Assembly (NCBI RefSeq): GCF_900454865.1 | Contig: NZ_UGTV01000015.1 | Span: 2,127,994 to 2,191,993, forward strand | From: Pasteurella canis | GTDB taxonomy: Bacteria; Pseudomonadota; Gammaproteobacteria; Enterobacterales; Pasteurellaceae | Direction of reading: 5' to 3' | Length of the DNA stretch: 64,000 nt | In this document: in pieces, positions 1-7,665 of the stretch | Numbering within the stretch: position 1 is the stretch's first letter | How the letters are laid out: the number at the start of each line of letters is the position of its first letter | Notes under the pieces: generated by a model | Database searches by the model: none | Seen by the model: only the letters and a program-made list of their open reading frames with translations | Told to the model about the DNA's origin: nothing | Program-made: the position numbers and the translations under genes

Positions 1-353
1 GCCCCTTGAGATGCACCGCCTTTAGTAATTGCCACTGTAATAGCACGAGCAATACCAATAGGATCTAGTCCATGATGATCATAGAAACGACTGTCTTCTG
101 TTGCGAGAACAGCATTGATAAGAGGTTGTGGAATTTGTTCTAATGGCACAGGAATACGGCGCTGCTCCCCAACTTCACCAATAAGTTTGCCATCAGCTGT
201 ATAAATTTGCATAGGTTGTTGTAACTCAACCGTTTTAAGGCTTTCTACATCAGGTAAATCTGCTTTCAAATAGATATATACCGCACCTACCGCGACACAA
301 CCCAATACAATTAATGTTAATAGGGTACTTAATATTAATTTTGCGATCCGCAT
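1..353 (-). CDS. mrcA: Penicillin-binding protein 1A, N-terminal part (cut by window edge)
   Basis: This is the first 117 codons of a class A penicillin-binding protein (bifunctional peptidoglycan glycosyltransferase/transpeptidase of the inner membrane). The translation begins MRIAKLILSTLL, has one N-terminal membrane anchor, and then carries the start of the glycosyltransferase domain with the EDSRFYDHHGLDP segment that includes the catalytic glutamate of the GT51 family. The remainder lies outside the window. It is divergent from comA, as mrcA is from the hofM/comA operon in enteric bacteria and Haemophilus. Its start codon overlaps the CRP-S site of the competence operon. Identification is firm for the family and good for PBP1A. 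Confidence 0.93.
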   Translation of the reverse strand, partial: MRIAKLILSTLLTLIVLGCVAVGAVYIYLKADLPDVESLKTVELQQPMQIYTADGKLIGEVGEQRRIPVPLEQIPQPLINAVLATEDSRFYDHHGLDPIGIARAITVAITKGGASQG

Positions 354-360
354 CGAAAAA
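338..360 (+). promoter_or_regulatory. CRP-S (Sxy-dependent) competence regulatory site
   Basis: The sequence reads TTTTGCGA, six bases, then TCGAAAAA. This matches the CRP-S form of the CRP site, which has a TGCGA half site instead of TGTGA and needs the competence activator Sxy (TfoX) as well as CRP-cAMP. It lies about 140 bases upstream of comA, and a TATTAA hexamer at 384-389 is a possible -10 element. The site overlaps the first codons of the divergent mrcA. The role is inferred from the Haemophilus competence regulon. Confidence 0.8.
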
Positions 361-488
361 TTCTCTCTTGGTTAATGCTTGTTTATTAAAAAACTCAAAA
401 AATTATTCACAGTATAAAGATAACAAGACTAAATCCAAAGCTAAAAGTTCAGCAGAAATGTAAATAATCAGTAAATAGGAGACATCAA

Positions 489-1274
489 ATGTGGCAACTT
501 TCGATGACTTTAATTCAAGTAGGTGTGTGGCGACGAGGACAAAATATTGAATTTGTTTGGTTAGATATGGAACATAAACCGCAGAAGTTCTGTACAACAA
601 TAGAGATGTTAGCAGAAGCTAAAAATAAGATCCTCATTTGTTTAGCAAGCAAACAAAAAATACACTTATCTTTTATTACTGCAATTTCACCTCATCAAAT
701 TTGGACTAAAAGTATATTGCTGCCTCAACAATTAAATGAACAAGAATGTGAGCAGCAATGTCAATTTATCTTAGAACAAGAATTATCTATCCCTCTATCT
801 AATCTTTGGTTTGATTATTATGCAGATATGGTACAACAAGGTTTCCAGATTACGCTTTTTGCTGTTCAAAAGTCGATTGCACAACAATATTTAACAGAAT
901 TATCTGTATTAAATATTGATGTATTAGACAATTTAGCACATAGCATTTTACGTGCTTTCCAATTTCTTATGCCTACAGTGCAAAGTATAAATACATTGTT
1001 TTTATATCAAGATGAACAAAGTTGTATCGCACTTGAAGAACAACGATATCAATTACTCGTCTTACAAAAAACGCATTCAGATTTGACTGCACTTTATACT
1101 CAATTTTGTCAACGTTATGAACATCAACCTAAGCAAGTTATTGTTTACCGTATACACGCGCAAGATGTTTTACCGCCAGACTGGACTGAGTTACACACAA
1201 CTTTACCAATCATTGCTTTAGGTAGTGCATTATGGCGAAAAAGATTATCAAATGAGCTTGGCGATGATAAATAA
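489..1274 (+). CDS. comA: Competence protein ComA (PilM-like)
   Basis: First gene of the comABCDE operon (261 aa), needed for natural transformation. It corresponds to PilM/HofM, the cytoplasmic actin-like ATPase-fold protein of the type IV pilus alignment subcomplex. I recognise it mainly by position: divergent from mrcA, followed by PilN-, PilO-, PilP- and secretin-like genes. The sequence itself is weakly conserved. The ATG is preceded by AGGAG at good spacing. The CRP-S site upstream implies induction under starvation with cAMP and Sxy. Confidence 0.85.
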   Translation: MWQLSMTLIQVGVWRRGQNIEFVWLDMEHKPQKFCTTIEMLAEAKNKILICLASKQKIHLSFITAISPHQIWTKSILLPQQLNEQECEQQCQFILEQELSIPLSNLWFDYYADMVQQGFQITLFAVQKSIAQQYLTELSVLNIDVLDNLAHSILRAFQFLMPTVQSINTLFLYQDEQSCIALEEQRYQLLVLQKTHSDLTALYTQFCQRYEHQPKQVIVYRIHAQDVLPPDWTELHTTLPIIALGSALWRKRLSNELGDDK

Positions 1275-1292
1275 GCTTAGTGAGATACAAAA

Positions 1293-1808
1293 GTGACATA
1301 TCATTTGAACTTATTGCCTTGGCGGCAGAAACAACGTCGGCAGCGTTTAATTCTTTTTACTATTCAGTGCTGTATCGCGTTAGTTTGCTTCATTGTGGGT
1401 AATTTTGTGTTACTGGTATTCTCTGAGTCCCTGACTCAGCAAAAAATATTAAAGCAGACAAATCTACAGCAAATTACTTCTAATTTACAGCAAGTTAACC
1501 ACCAAGTTTCCGAATTAAGAAAGAATTATCTTGTACAAGAAAAAATGTTTTTATTATCTACAAAAACATTGAATATCCTTTTGGACAGTATAACCACATT
1601 ACCTTTACAACGAGGTGAGTTAGCGGAACTTAGTTGGGATTCTGGGTTAGTCATTTTGAAGGGATATGTGGAGACACAAACAGAATTTGAACAATTAAAT
1701 CAGTTTCTTACTTCTAATAGATTATTTCAAGAAATCAAATTAACGCATTTTCAATTAGAACTACAGCATATTTCTTTTCAATTTGAGTTGCAATTAGCAA
1801 TGGGGTGA
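1293..1808 (+). CDS. comB: Competence protein ComB (PilN-like)
   Basis: A 171-aa protein with a short cytoplasmic N-terminus containing NLLPWR, the conserved PilN signature used to dock on PilM/ComA. A membrane segment follows at about residues 20-45, then a coiled-coil-like stretch and a periplasmic domain. It starts with GTG and lies 18 bases after comA. With ComC it would form the inner-membrane PilN/PilO heterodimer of the DNA-uptake pilus machine. Confidence 0.85.
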   Translation: MTYHLNLLPWRQKQRRQRLILFTIQCCIALVCFIVGNFVLLVFSESLTQQKILKQTNLQQITSNLQQVNHQVSELRKNYLVQEKMFLLSTKTLNILLDSITTLPLQRGELAELSWDSGLVILKGYVETQTEFEQLNQFLTSNRLFQEIKLTHFQLELQHISFQFELQLAMG

Positions 1809-1815
1809 ATTATCG

Positions 1816-2343
1816 ATGCTAAGTTATCTCAAGAATCCAGATTCCTTACTTAGTAAGTTATCAAATTTACCTTTTATACAAAGAATAATTTTATTTGTCA
1901 TAGTAATGAGTTTGGGATGGTCATACACAATTTTTCAAATGATTCAGCAATACCAACAAATAAGACAAATTGAAGAGATGCTAGTCTATGAGAAACAGGA
2001 CTTACAGCATAATCAACAGATTTTCGAACGTTTAAAACAACATATAACACAGTCTGCTTTGACCCCAACTTTAACGAGTCAGATGACAAAAATCAATCAA
2101 TACATTCATCAGCATTCACACAAAATAGTATTACAGTCTACTGAATGGACATTTCACTCTTTTCCACTACTGAATTTACAATTTCAAAGCTATTTTGCTG
2201 ATTTTCATAACTTTTTAACGACACTTTTAACTCAGTATCCACAATTAAAGCTTAGTAAATTGCAATTATTGAAAATAGCAAATATAGAGGGTGTATCAGT
2301 ACAGGTAGATATTTTGTTGCAGCTGCAACCAATAGAGGAGTGA
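1816..2343 (+). CDS. comC: Competence protein ComC (PilO-like)
   Basis: A 175-aa bitopic inner-membrane protein. It has a short N-terminus, one transmembrane helix at about residues 24-42, a coiled-coil-like region, and a periplasmic domain. Position after ComB and overall build match PilO/HofO. The ATG is preceded by GGGGTGA, and the stop overlaps the beginning of the comD reading frame, which suggests translational coupling. Sequence conservation in this family is low, so the call relies on operon order. Confidence 0.8.
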   Translation: MLSYLKNPDSLLSKLSNLPFIQRIILFVIVMSLGWSYTIFQMIQQYQQIRQIEEMLVYEKQDLQHNQQIFERLKQHITQSALTPTLTSQMTKINQYIHQHSHKIVLQSTEWTFHSFPLLNLQFQSYFADFHNFLTTLLTQYPQLKLSKLQLLKIANIEGVSVQVDILLQLQPIEE

Positions 2344-2348
2344 AAATA

Positions 2349-2738
2349 ATGCAAAAATTGACCGCACTTATTTTATTTAGTTTAACACTGAGTGTACAAG
2401 CAGATCCCTTTGATCGAACTCAACGACAAACCCAATCAAATGCTTTAATGAAAAACGAAAAAATAATGTCCTTGACATCTTGTCATGCTTTAGAGTCAGC
2501 ACTTTTTCCAATGAATGATTTAAATGAGCTGAAATTAATTGGTGTATTACAGCAACAATCAGAATGGTTAGCATTTTTTATGAATGAAGAAAAGCAGATT
2601 CAGAGTGCCTCTCTTAATCAATTGTTAACAGCAGAAGGCTTCCGTATTCAACAAATTAGTAGGCAAGGTATTACTCTAGCTTATTGGAAAAATAAACAAA
2701 ATTGTACGGAAAATAGCACATTATTTATTAAACTTTAG
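2349..2738 (+). CDS. comD: Competence protein ComD (PilP-like)
   Basis: A small secreted protein (129 aa from this start) with an N-terminal signal peptide ending near VQA-DPF. It corresponds in position to PilP/HofP, which links the PilN/PilO complex to the secretin. The frame also opens at GTG 2340, but ATG 2349 has a better-spaced GAGGAG upstream and is preferred. The core carries an LKLIGVLQQ-type segment typical of PilP. A perfect uptake sequence lies inside the signal-peptide codons (2361-2369). Confidence 0.8.
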   Translation: MQKLTALILFSLTLSVQADPFDRTQRQTQSNALMKNEKIMSLTSCHALESALFPMNDLNELKLIGVLQQQSEWLAFFMNEEKQIQSASLNQLLTAEGFRIQQISRQGITLAYWKNKQNCTENSTLFIKL

Positions 2739-2747
2739 GATGAAGGT

Positions 2748-4058
2748 ATGCAAAAAGGGGTTAATTATTGTATTAAGTGCGGTCTATTATGGCTTAGTTT
2801 TGTTTGTTGTGTGCTAGCGCAATCTAGTGAGACGTTTTCTATTCGCTTAAAGCAAGCGCCACTAGTTGAAATTTTGCAACAATTAGCGTTACAACAAAAC
2901 AAAAGTTTAGTCATTGATAATGAATTAGATGGTATGTTATCACTGCAATTAGAGCAAACTAGTTTTGAGAAATTGTTATATGCCGTAGCTAAGATTAAAC
3001 AATTAGAGCTACACAAAGAAGGTCAATTGTATTATTTGAGTAAAGGTTTTAAAGCGGACAAAATAAAGAGTGAAAGTAGTCAGCTAAGTCCTAATTTAGT
3101 AACAGACTCAATAAAATTACAATTTGCTAAAGCAGAAGATGTGATGAAATCATTGACTACTGGTAATGGCTCTTTATTATCGGTAGATGGGCGTATTAGT
3201 GTAGATGTACGCAGTAATTTATTGTTAATTCAAGATCAAGCTGAATCAGTCCGAAATATTAAAAAATTAATATCAGAAATGGATAAACCTGTTGAACAAA
3301 TCGTGATTGAAGCGCGAATTGTCACTATGACTGATGAAAGCCTAAAAGAGCTGGGCGTTAGATGGGGAATGTTTGATCCTACTTCTCATAAACATACTTT
3401 ATCAGGTAGTTTAGAAAGTAATGGCTTTTTGAATATTCAAGATCATCTCAATGTTAATTTTGCAACTAATGTAACGCCTACAGGAAGCGTTGCATTACAA
3501 CTAGCAAAAATTAATGGTCGCTTATTAGACTTGGAATTAACTGCACTTGAACGAGAGAATAATGTTGAAATTATTGCTAGCCCACGTTTGTTAACGACGA
3601 ATAAGAAAAGTGCCAGTATTAAGCAGGGAACAGAAATACCTTATATTGTGACGAATGGTAAAAATGATACACAATCTATTGAATTTCGTGAAGCAGTACT
3701 AGGTTTAGATGTTACACCACAAATCTCAAAAGATAATACTATTTTATTAGATATGGTGGTTAGTCAAAATTCATTAGGACCGAGAGTGACTTATGATAAA
3801 GGCGAAAGTATTTCAATAGATAAGCAAGAAATTAATACTCAAGTTTTTGCAAAGGATGGTGAAACTATTGTTTTAGGCGGAGTATTTCATGATACGATAA
3901 TGAAGGGCGTAGACAAAGTGCCTCTGCTTGGTGATTTACCTGTATTAAAACATCTATTTAGTAAAGAAAGTGAACGTCATCAAAAGCGGGAGCTCGTTAT
4001 TTTTGTGACACCACATATTTTAAAGCAGAATGAAATAGTCGCAAAATCAGAGCAGTAG
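2748..4058 (+). CDS. comE: Competence secretin ComE (PilQ-like)
   Basis: Outer-membrane secretin (436 aa) through which the type IV pilus/transformation pseudopilus passes. It has a signal peptide, an STN-like domain (about residues 30-95), a secretin N domain (about 120-185), and the secretin core. The core shows IIASPRLLTTN, a TEIPY segment, VLGLDVTPQIS, ETIVLGGVF and the closing VPLLGDLP and ELVIFVTPHIL motifs. It ends the com operon here, and the next gene is aroK rather than comF. An uptake sequence sits at 2775-2783. Confidence 0.93.
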   Translation: MQKGVNYCIKCGLLWLSFVCCVLAQSSETFSIRLKQAPLVEILQQLALQQNKSLVIDNELDGMLSLQLEQTSFEKLLYAVAKIKQLELHKEGQLYYLSKGFKADKIKSESSQLSPNLVTDSIKLQFAKAEDVMKSLTTGNGSLLSVDGRISVDVRSNLLLIQDQAESVRNIKKLISEMDKPVEQIVIEARIVTMTDESLKELGVRWGMFDPTSHKHTLSGSLESNGFLNIQDHLNVNFATNVTPTGSVALQLAKINGRLLDLELTALERENNVEIIASPRLLTTNKKSASIKQGTEIPYIVTNGKNDTQSIEFREAVLGLDVTPQISKDNTILLDMVVSQNSLGPRVTYDKGESISIDKQEINTQVFAKDGETIVLGGVFHDTIMKGVDKVPLLGDLPVLKHLFSKESERHQKRELVIFVTPHILKQNEIVAKSEQ

Positions 4059-4118
4059 TGCCTTAGTATAAGCTCTTAAAATAGCGCTCGCTTTTGTTCC
4101 CACTGAGTAAATATCACA

Positions 4119-4223
4119 AATAAATCGCCTGTTAAGGTTGAAAAATAGGGTGATTTATTGCGATAATCGCAATTATTTTTTGGGTGATCTTTTTGCGACC
4201 GATTCAGGTCGCTTCTCTATTTT
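4119..4223 (+). terminator. Hairpin cluster between comE and aroK, probable terminator
   Basis: The 216-base gap holds three inverted repeats. The first is a roughly 12-bp stem (4119-4130 with 4147-4159). The second is a 17-base perfect palindrome with a single central base (4157-4173, ATTGCGATAATCGCAAT). The third is a GCGACC/GGTCGC hairpin (4195-4212) followed by a T-rich run. The last is the best candidate for a rho-independent terminator of the com operon. The palindrome has no obvious assigned function. Confidence 0.5.
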
Positions 4224-4274
4224 ACAAAAGATCATGATTATCAATATATTAATGAACAAGAAGAAAAATTAGAG

Positions 4275-4802
4275 ATGGCAGAAAAGCGTAATATTTTCTT
4301 AATCGGTCCAATGGGGGCAGGAAAAAGCACAATTGGTCGTCAATTGGCACAGCTATTAAATATGGATTTTGTCGATTCTGACGGTGAAATTGAGCAACGT
4401 GCTGGTGCAGATATAAGCTGGATTTTTGATGTTGAAGGTGAGGCTGGTTTTCGTAAGCGTGAAGAGCGCATTATTAATGAGCTAACACAAAGACAAGGTA
4501 TTGTACTTTCAACAGGTGGTGGTGCAGTATTATCAAAAGAAAATCGTAATCATTTATCGGCACGTGGAATCGTGATTTACTTAGAAACGACAGTTGAAAA
4601 GCAATATCAAAGAACACAGCGTGATAAAAAGCGCCCATTACTACAAGAAGTAGATGATCCTCGCCAAGTATTGGAAGATTTAGCGAAAATTCGTAATCCT
4701 TTATATGAAGAAATTGCGGATATTACTTTGCCAACAGATGAACAAAGTGCAAAAGTAATGGCAACACAAATTATGGATTTAATTGATAATCTTAATGGCT
4801 GA
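4275..4802 (+). CDS. aroK: Shikimate kinase I
   Basis: Phosphorylates shikimate at the 3-hydroxyl with ATP in the chorismate pathway (175 aa). It shows the Walker A motif GPMGAGKST near residues 11-19, the DSDGEIE shikimate-binding region, FRKREERII, and the STGGGAV substrate loop. It is followed 15 bases later by aroB, the same pair as in E. coli. The start has an AAGAAAAATTAGAG leader. Confidence 0.96.
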   Translation: MAEKRNIFLIGPMGAGKSTIGRQLAQLLNMDFVDSDGEIEQRAGADISWIFDVEGEAGFRKREERIINELTQRQGIVLSTGGGAVLSKENRNHLSARGIVIYLETTVEKQYQRTQRDKKRPLLQEVDDPRQVLEDLAKIRNPLYEEIADITLPTDEQSAKVMATQIMDLIDNLNG

Positions 4803-4817
4803 AAAATAGGATAAATC

Positions 4818-5906
4818 ATGCAGTGTGTAAATGTTGAGTTAAAAGAACGCCGTTATCCGATATATATTGGAGCAGGTTTATTATCTGATGAAAATTGTTA
4901 TCCATTGAAATCGGGTGATAAAGTCATGATCGTTACTAATCCAACAGTTGCACAATACTATCTTACCCCAGTAACAGATACCTTAGAAAGAAAAGGATGC
5001 TTGGTTGAACATGTATTATTGCCTGATGGAGAAAAGTACAAGACTTTGGCATCATTGGACTTGATTTTTACCGCACTTTTACAAACTAATCATGGGAGAG
5101 ATACTACGATTATTGCCTTAGGTGGTGGGGTTATCGGTGATATAGCAGGTTATGCTGCAGCCAGCTATCAACGAGGTATTCGCTTCATTCAAATCCCAAC
5201 AACATTGTTAGCACAAGTTGACTCATCAGTGGGAGGGAAAACAGCTGTAAATCATGAGTTAGGTAAAAATATGATTGGTGCTTTTTACCAGCCTTGTTGC
5301 GTAATTATTGATACTTTAACTTTAAAGAGTTTACCTAAACGTGAAGTAAATGCAGGATTGGCTGAGGTAATTAAATATGGAGCTATTCTTGATAAAGATT
5401 TTTTTAGTTGGTTAGAGCAACATATCGATAATCTTGTTGCTCTAGAGCAGGTTTATTTACAGCAATGTATTTCACGCTGTTGTCAAATTAAAGCAGATGT
5501 TGTTGCAAACGATGAAACAGAGCAAGGTGATAGGGCATTATTGAATTTAGGGCATACTTTTGGTCATGCGATTGAAACCCACTTAGGTTATGGGAATTGG
5601 CTACATGGAGAGGCTATTGCTGTTGGTATGATGATGGCAGCAGTGCTTTCAGAAAAATTAGGCTATTTAACGTATGATGATGTTGGTCGTCTTGAAAAAT
5701 TACTTGCAAGAGCGAATTTACCAACGGTTTCACCAGATAGTATGCAAGCAGAAGATTATTTGCCACATATGATGCGAGATAAAAAAGTCTTAGCTGGAAA
5801 ATTACGTCTTATTTTACTCAAAGCATTAGGTCAAGCTTATGTTGCAACAAATACTGATCAAGAAATAGTGTTAGATGCTATACGTTCTTGTACTCAGGTT
5901 GATTAA
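4818..5906 (+). CDS. aroB: 3-dehydroquinate synthase
   Basis: Converts DAHP to 3-dehydroquinate using NAD and a divalent metal (362 aa), the second step of the chorismate pathway. Recognised by [14 protein letters not shown], the [18 protein letters not shown] block, GLAEVIKYG and the metal-ligand histidines in [14 protein letters not shown] is well placed before the ATG. A perfect uptake sequence lies within the gene at 5070-5078. Confidence 0.97.
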   Translation: MQCVNVELKERRYPIYIGAGLLSDENCYPLKSGDKVMIVTNPTVAQYYLTPVTDTLERKGCLVEHVLLPDGEKYKTLASLDLIFTALLQTNHGRDTTIIALGGGVIGDIAGYAAASYQRGIRFIQIPTTLLAQVDSSVGGKTAVNHELGKNMIGAFYQPCCVIIDTLTLKSLPKREVNAGLAEVIKYGAILDKDFFSWLEQHIDNLVALEQVYLQQCISRCCQIKADVVANDETEQGDRALLNLGHTFGHAIETHLGYGNWLHGEAIAVGMMMAAVLSEKLGYLTYDDVGRLEKLLARANLPTVSPDSMQAEDYLPHMMRDKKVLAGKLRLILLKALGQAYVATNTDQEIVLDAIRSCTQVD

Positions 5907-5909
5907 TTA

Positions 5910-6803
5910 ATGCCTCCTCGTCGAAAACAGCCTATTAAATCAAAGCAGTTAGGCTTCAAAAAAAAGACTAAATTACCCATGATAAAATACCGCCCATTTT
6001 TAAAATGGGCCGGTGGTAAGTTCCGTTTGACTGAGGAGCTTAATAAAGTTCTACCTAAAAAGAATACGTGTTTAGTTGAGCCTTTCGTTGGTGCTGGCGC
6101 AGTATTTCTAAATACAAATTTTGAGCGTTATATCTTGGCAGATATTAATCCAGATTTAATTAATTTATTTAATTTTGTTAAGTCTGATGTAGAACGCTAT
6201 ATTGAAGCTGCCAAAGCCATTTTTTTTCATCCAGAAGCGAATACTAGTCAGTATTATTACACACAAAGAGAACAATTTAATCGTTCGTCAGATACATTTG
6301 AGCGTTCAGTGATTTTTTTGTATCTTAATCGTTTCGGCTTTAATGGATTATGCCGTTACAATTCCAAAAATGAATTTAATGTGCCATTTGGCTCTTATAA
6401 AAGACATTATTTTCCTGAGGCTGAATTACGTTATTTTGCTCAAAAAGCACAACATGCAGAGTTTATTTGTGCTGATTTTCAACATACTTTCTCTTTAGCG
6501 GATGAAAAATCTATTATTTATTGTGATCCACCTTATGCTCCTTTAATACAAGAAAGTAATTTTACCAGCTATGCTGGTAATGAATTTTCTGCTCAACACC
6601 AAAAAGTATTAGCTGATTTAGCAAGTTATACTGCAGAAGAACGCCATATTTCCGTTGTTATTTCAAATCATGATACTGCATTTACACGTGATATTTATCA
6701 GAAAGCTAAGCTAAAAGCCATTCAAGTACAACGGTCAATTAGCCAGCAATCAAACAGACGAATCAAAGTGACGGAATTAATTGCAGTCTTCAATGCGAAA
6801 TGA
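5910..6803 (+). CDS. dam: DNA adenine methyltransferase Dam
   Basis: Methylates adenine in GATC, serving mismatch repair strand marking and replication control. Motifs are FLKWAGGK (SAM-binding motif), EPFVGAGAVF and the catalytic DPPYAP. The open frame gives 297 aa. The first ATG lies 3 bases after the aroB stop and adds a lysine-rich extension before the conserved core, and the internal ATG at 5979 (MIKYRPFLKW) would give a product closer to the usual length. Neither start has a strong ribosome site. No damX lies between aroB and dam, unlike E. coli. Confidence 0.94.
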   Translation: MPPRRKQPIKSKQLGFKKKTKLPMIKYRPFLKWAGGKFRLTEELNKVLPKKNTCLVEPFVGAGAVFLNTNFERYILADINPDLINLFNFVKSDVERYIEAAKAIFFHPEANTSQYYYTQREQFNRSSDTFERSVIFLYLNRFGFNGLCRYNSKNEFNVPFGSYKRHYFPEAELRYFAQKAQHAEFICADFQHTFSLADEKSIIYCDPPYAPLIQESNFTSYAGNEFSAQHQKVLADLASYTAEERHISVVISNHDTAFTRDIYQKAKLKAIQVQRSISQQSNRRIKVTELIAVFNAK

Positions 6804-6865
6804 AATTGGGTGAGTAGATAAACAAGAGTAAACTGAATAGCTTAGTGAATTTTACATATTTTATA

Positions 6866-7171
6866 TCACACGGACAGATTGGGATTAATATAGAATTTGA
6901 TGTGCTTTACCTCGGGGTAATTTGTTTTTATTAATGCGAGTAAGTGCTTTTGTTGAAATAAAAGCGCTTGGCGAACAATCGCATTAGCAACTTCTAAATA
7001 AAGTGTATCTTGCTCTAAATTAGCAACTTTGTACAACCCTTGATATTGTTTTGGAAAGCTTTGTTGTAAGTGTAAATTTAGCTCGTTTAAAAATAATCCT
7101 TTTTTCATTATTTTGGCTAAACTAGAGTTTTCTAATAGTTCTACTACATTAACTGGTTTTTCGTATCTCAT
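6866..7171 (-). CDS. dciA: DUF721 / DciA-like protein
   Basis: A 101-aa protein of the DUF721 family. DciA members of this family are the helicase-loading factor in bacteria that lack a DnaC/DnaI loader. The sequence shows the typical compact KH-like core (LYLEVANAIVRQALLFQQ near residues 56-74), whose family role is DNA contact and DnaB loading. It is divergent from secM. The DUF721 assignment is from general resemblance, and the loader function is inferred from the family. Confidence 0.7.
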   Translation of the reverse strand: MRYEKPVNVVELLENSSLAKIMKKGLFLNELNLHLQQSFPKQYQGLYKVANLEQDTLYLEVANAIVRQALLFQQKHLLALIKTNYPEVKHIKFYINPNLSV

Positions 7172-7263
7172 TGACTTGTTTTCTCACTTTTCACCTCAAT
7201 ATCTATGACATTGTAGCTAATTTCCGCTACAATACGAGAGATTTTTGAGTGATAGGGATGATT

Positions 7264-7575
7264 ATGATTTTAACAAAAGGTAAGCATAATTTTTGGTCGC
7301 AATTATTATTAAGTATGATTGCGATTTTGGCGTTACCTGAAGCTCAGAGTCTAACAAATCAGTCCAATGTTGCTAATGCTAGTTATCAAAATCCACATTT
7401 TATTCAACAACAAATATCACATGTTGTTGCATTAGTTCAGCAAGTTCAACAACAGCAGCGTAAAGCTACTGCTATTCCTTACCAACAATACTATCTTTTC
7501 AAAAGTGAGCCACACTTGGATACTGGTATTGTTTCTTTCGTTCCGCCGATTAGAGCAGGGCCTTATTTTTCTTAA
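7264..7575 (+). CDS. secM: SecM-type secretion monitor / translation arrest peptide
   Basis: A short secreted protein (103 aa from ATG 7264) immediately upstream of secA. It has a lysine-containing N-terminus and a hydrophobic signal segment (FWSQLLLSMIAILALP). It ends in IRAGPYFS, so the IRAGP part of the SecM arrest motif is intact, while the upstream part (SFVPP) differs from the E. coli motif and lacks the conserved tryptophan at its usual place. It is shorter than the roughly 170-aa enteric SecM. The frame extends to GTG 7249 and ATG 7258, and 7264 is chosen because AGGG lies 6-8 bases upstream. Expected role: stall the ribosome when SecA activity is low and so expose the secA start. Confidence 0.85.
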   Translation: MILTKGKHNFWSQLLLSMIAILALPEAQSLTNQSNVANASYQNPHFIQQQISHVVALVQQVQQQQRKATAIPYQQYYLFKSEPHLDTGIVSFVPPIRAGPYFS

Positions 7576-7662
7576 CTTTCGTTTTTGTGTTACGAATTCT
7601 GTTTTTTATTTATAAAATAAAGCAGAATATTTTTATTGTTTATTTTTAAATTAGAAGAAAAA
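7566..7662 (+). promoter_or_regulatory. secM-secA junction: secA ribosome-site sequestration element
   Basis: Bases 7566-7573 (TTTTTCTT, the last codons and first stop base of secM) are perfectly complementary to 7655-7662 (AAGAAAAA) in the secA ribosome-binding region. A strong local hairpin, 7596-7628 (ATTCTG...CAGAAT with an inner TTTATTT/AAATAAA stem), lies between them and would bring the arms together. A ribosome arrested at the Gly-Pro codons (7558-7563) would cover the upstream arm and free the secA site. The pairing is seen; the function is inferred from the E. coli SecM mechanism. Confidence 0.6.
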
Positions 7663-7665
7663 GTT

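Noticed and set aside
4191..4212. Second CRP-S site (TTTTGCGA ... TCGC) before aroK
   Set aside because: The half sites are 10 bases apart instead of 6, and the whole is better explained as a terminator hairpin.
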